Part shown: in pieces, positions 62,802 through 64,000 of the stretch
Layout of the letters: each line of letters begins with the position of its first letter
How positions within the stretch are numbered: the first letter of the stretch is position 1
From: Xylanimonas oleitrophica
Lineage (GTDB): Bacteria > Actinomycetota > Actinomycetes > Actinomycetales > Cellulomonadaceae
DNA length: 64,000 nucleotides
Assembly (NCBI RefSeq): GCF_003244315.1
Contig: NZ_QKWH01000004.1
Span: forward strand, 248,001 to 312,000
Reading direction: 5' to 3'
Program-made: the position numbers and the translations under genes
The notes under the pieces: generated by a model
What the model saw: only the letters and a program-made list of their open reading frames with translations
The model's database searches: none
What the model was told of the DNA's origin: nothing

Positions 62802-62820
62802 GACCCGGCCACCCGAGCCC

Positions 62821-63165
62821 CTGCGCTGCGCGGGCGGCGACGGCCTCGTGCCTCGGCCTGCACCGCCCGCTGCGCTCCGGCTCAGCCCTGGGGGCTGGTG
62901 GTCGGGCTGAGCCTGCGCTGCGCGGGCGGCGACGGCCTCGTGCCTCGGCCTGCACCGCCCGCTGCGCTCCGGCTCAGCCCTGGGGGCTGGTGGTCGGGCT
63001 GAGCCTGCGCTGCGCGGGCGGCGACGGCCTCGTGCCTCGGCCTGCACCGCCCGCTGCGCTCCGGCTCAGCCCTGGGGGCTGGTGGTCGGGCTGAGCCTGC
63101 GCTGCGCGGGCGGCGACGGCCTCGTGCCTCGGCCTGCACCGCCCGCTGCGCTCCGGCTCAGCCCT
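62821..63165. repeat. Perfect 92-bp tandem repeat, 3.75 copies
   Basis: Copies start at 62821, 62913, 63005 and 63097; the first three are identical over 92 bp and the fourth is identical for 69 bp. Each complete unit contains GGCTCAGCCC and GGGCTGAGCC 15 nt apart, an inverted repeat. The last copy includes the galE stop codon. It fills the gap between the convergent metallopeptidase and galE genes. No sequence change between copies indicates recent or continuing amplification. Confidence 0.97.
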
Positions 63166-64000
63166 CCGGGTACCCGTCGGGGTTCTGCGACTGCCACCGC
63201 CACGTGTCCGCGCACATGTCGTCGATCGTGCGGGTGGCGCGCCAGCCCAGCTCCTTCTCCGCACGGGACGGGTCGGCGTACGAGGCCGGCAGGTCGCCGG
63301 GGCGGCGCGGGCCGATCTCATAGGGCAGCTCCCGCCCCACGGCGCGCTCGAAGGCGTGCAGGAGCTGCAGCACGGACGTGCCGGTCCCGGTGCCGAGGTT
63401 GAACGCGCGGGTGCGGTGCTCCATCCGGTCCAGGTGCTCGAGCGCGGCGACGTGCCCGGCGGCCAGGTCCTCCACGTGGATGTAGTCCCGCTCGCCCGTG
63501 CCGTCCACGGTGGGGTAGTCGTCGCCGAACACCGTCAGCCTCTCGCGACGTCCCACGGCCACCTGCGAGAGGTACGGCATGAGGTTGTTGGGGATGCCGG
63601 AGGGGTCCTCGCCGATGCGGCCCGAGGCGTGCGCGCCCACGGGGTTGAAGTAGCGCAGCAGCGCCACCTTCCAACCGTCGTTCACGGCGGCGACGTCGGT
63701 GAGGATCCGCTCGATCATCACCTTCGTCTGCCCGTACGGGTTGGAGGAGTCCAGGTGCTCCCAGTCCTCCTGGTAGGGGACGGGGGCCTTCTCGCCGTAG
63801 ACGGTCGCGGAGGAGGAGAACACGAAGCGGCTCACGCCGTGGCGCAGCATGGCCTCGACGAGCGACAGGGTGCTGTCGATGTTGTTGCGGTAGTACTCCG
63901 CGGGCTTGGCGACCGACTCGCCCACCGCCTTGAGGCCGGCGAAGTGGATCACCGCGTCCACCGGCTCGGCGGCGAAGAGGGCATCGGTGCGGGCGGTGTC
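63158..64000 (-). CDS. galE: UDP-glucose 4-epimerase, N-terminus beyond window
   Basis: The C-terminal 280 residues of an extended SDR. Landmarks are VIHFAGLKAVGESV, FSSSATVYGEKAPVPYQE, the catalytic Tyr-x3-Lys in SNPYGQTKVMIE, LRYFNPVGAHASGRIGEDP, GTGERDYIHVEDLA and FNLGTGTGTSVLQL. It interconverts UDP-glucose and UDP-galactose. The Rossmann start lies past position 64000. The stop codon lies inside the fourth copy of the 92-bp repeat, so the repeat array starts at the very end of this gene. Confidence 0.95.
   Translation of the reverse strand, partial: DTARTDALFAAEPVDAVIHFAGLKAVGESVAKPAEYYRNNIDSTLSLVEAMLRHGVSRFVFSSSATVYGEKAPVPYQEDWEHLDSSNPYGQTKVMIERILTDVAAVNDGWKVALLRYFNPVGAHASGRIGEDPSGIPNNLMPYLSQVAVGRRERLTVFGDDYPTVDGTGERDYIHVEDLAAGHVAALEHLDRMEHRTRAFNLGTGTGTSVLQLLHAFERAVGRELPYEIGPRRPGDLPASYADPSRAEKELGWRATRTIDDMCADTWRWQSQNPDGYPEG

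Noticed and set aside
62821-63165. CRISPR array
   Set aside because: Units are contiguous and identical with no unique spacers, and no cas genes are present.
62594-63321. Several similar minus-strand frames with repeated MQAEARGRRRP starts
   Set aside because: They are products of the 92-bp tandem repeat and shift frame from copy to copy because 92 is not a multiple of three.

Overview
The window is very GC-rich, strongly biased to G/C at third codon positions, and almost fully coding on both strands. It has many GTG and TTG starts, BldC, DUF3073, actinobacterial SAM-IV riboswitches, and a secreted GH16-CBM13 endo-1,3-beta-glucanase of the type known from Cellulosimicrobium/Oerskovia. I infer a chromosomal segment of a Micrococcales actinomycete, probably Promicromonosporaceae or Cellulomonadaceae. 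I see no transposase, integrase, prophage or CRISPR array.

Layout. 0-9 kb: end of a membrane protein gene, purS-purQ, an MBL-fold hydrolase, an NrdI-like flavodoxin, two tandem coiled-coil proteins, an NfeD-like/flotillin pair and an LLM oxidoreductase. 9-16.5 kb: an unknown protein, a DUF1361 membrane protein, a sulfur block (rhodanese-metZ behind a SAM-I riboswitch, divergent from a SufS-like enzyme behind a SAM-IV riboswitch), an amidase and a GNAT. 16.6-24.6 kb: a TrmB/LuxR-type regulator, then a lipid block (MaoC, FabG4-like, FadA2-like on minus; TetR and acyl-CoA oxidase/dehydrogenase on plus). 24.7-34 kb: small membrane protein, DUF1851 protein with a perfect CRP-type site, EamA and MFS transporters, chemoreceptor, glucanase, lipoprotein and OmpA-like protein. 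34-40 kb: purL, a lipoprotein esterase and monomeric isocitrate dehydrogenase. 40.2-44.5 kb: thiamine block (thiE divergent from TPP riboswitch-thiO-thiS-thiG-moeZ/thiF). 44.5-48.5 kb: second sulfur block (SAM-IV riboswitch, Cys-rich leader peptide, flavin monooxygenase; gamma carbonic anhydrase; MetE-like protein behind a third SAM-IV). 48.5-57 kb: formate/nitrite channel, RNB ribonuclease, sterol-carrier-like protein and a 1,699-residue secreted nuclease/nucleotidase behind a PHO-box-like repeat. 57-64 kb: purF, purM, DUF3073, bldC, a DUF3618/holin-like pair, a tRNA Glu-Asp-Phe operon, a zincin-like metallopeptidase, a perfect 92-bp tandem repeat and the 3' part of galE.

How it works together. 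Five purine genes (S, Q, L, F, M) are spread over 60 kb with nutrient-acquisition genes between them. Sulfur metabolism is controlled at RNA level: four SAM riboswitches of two classes lie within 36 kb. The two plus-strand SAM-IV units share an identical upstream motif at identical spacing, and one also carries a candidate cysteine-sensing leader peptide. The giant nuclease/nucleotidase behind the PHO-like box looks like an extracellular-DNA phosphate scavenger. About ten genes have a TANNNT-type -10 box 5-7 nt before the start codon, implying leaderless mRNAs.
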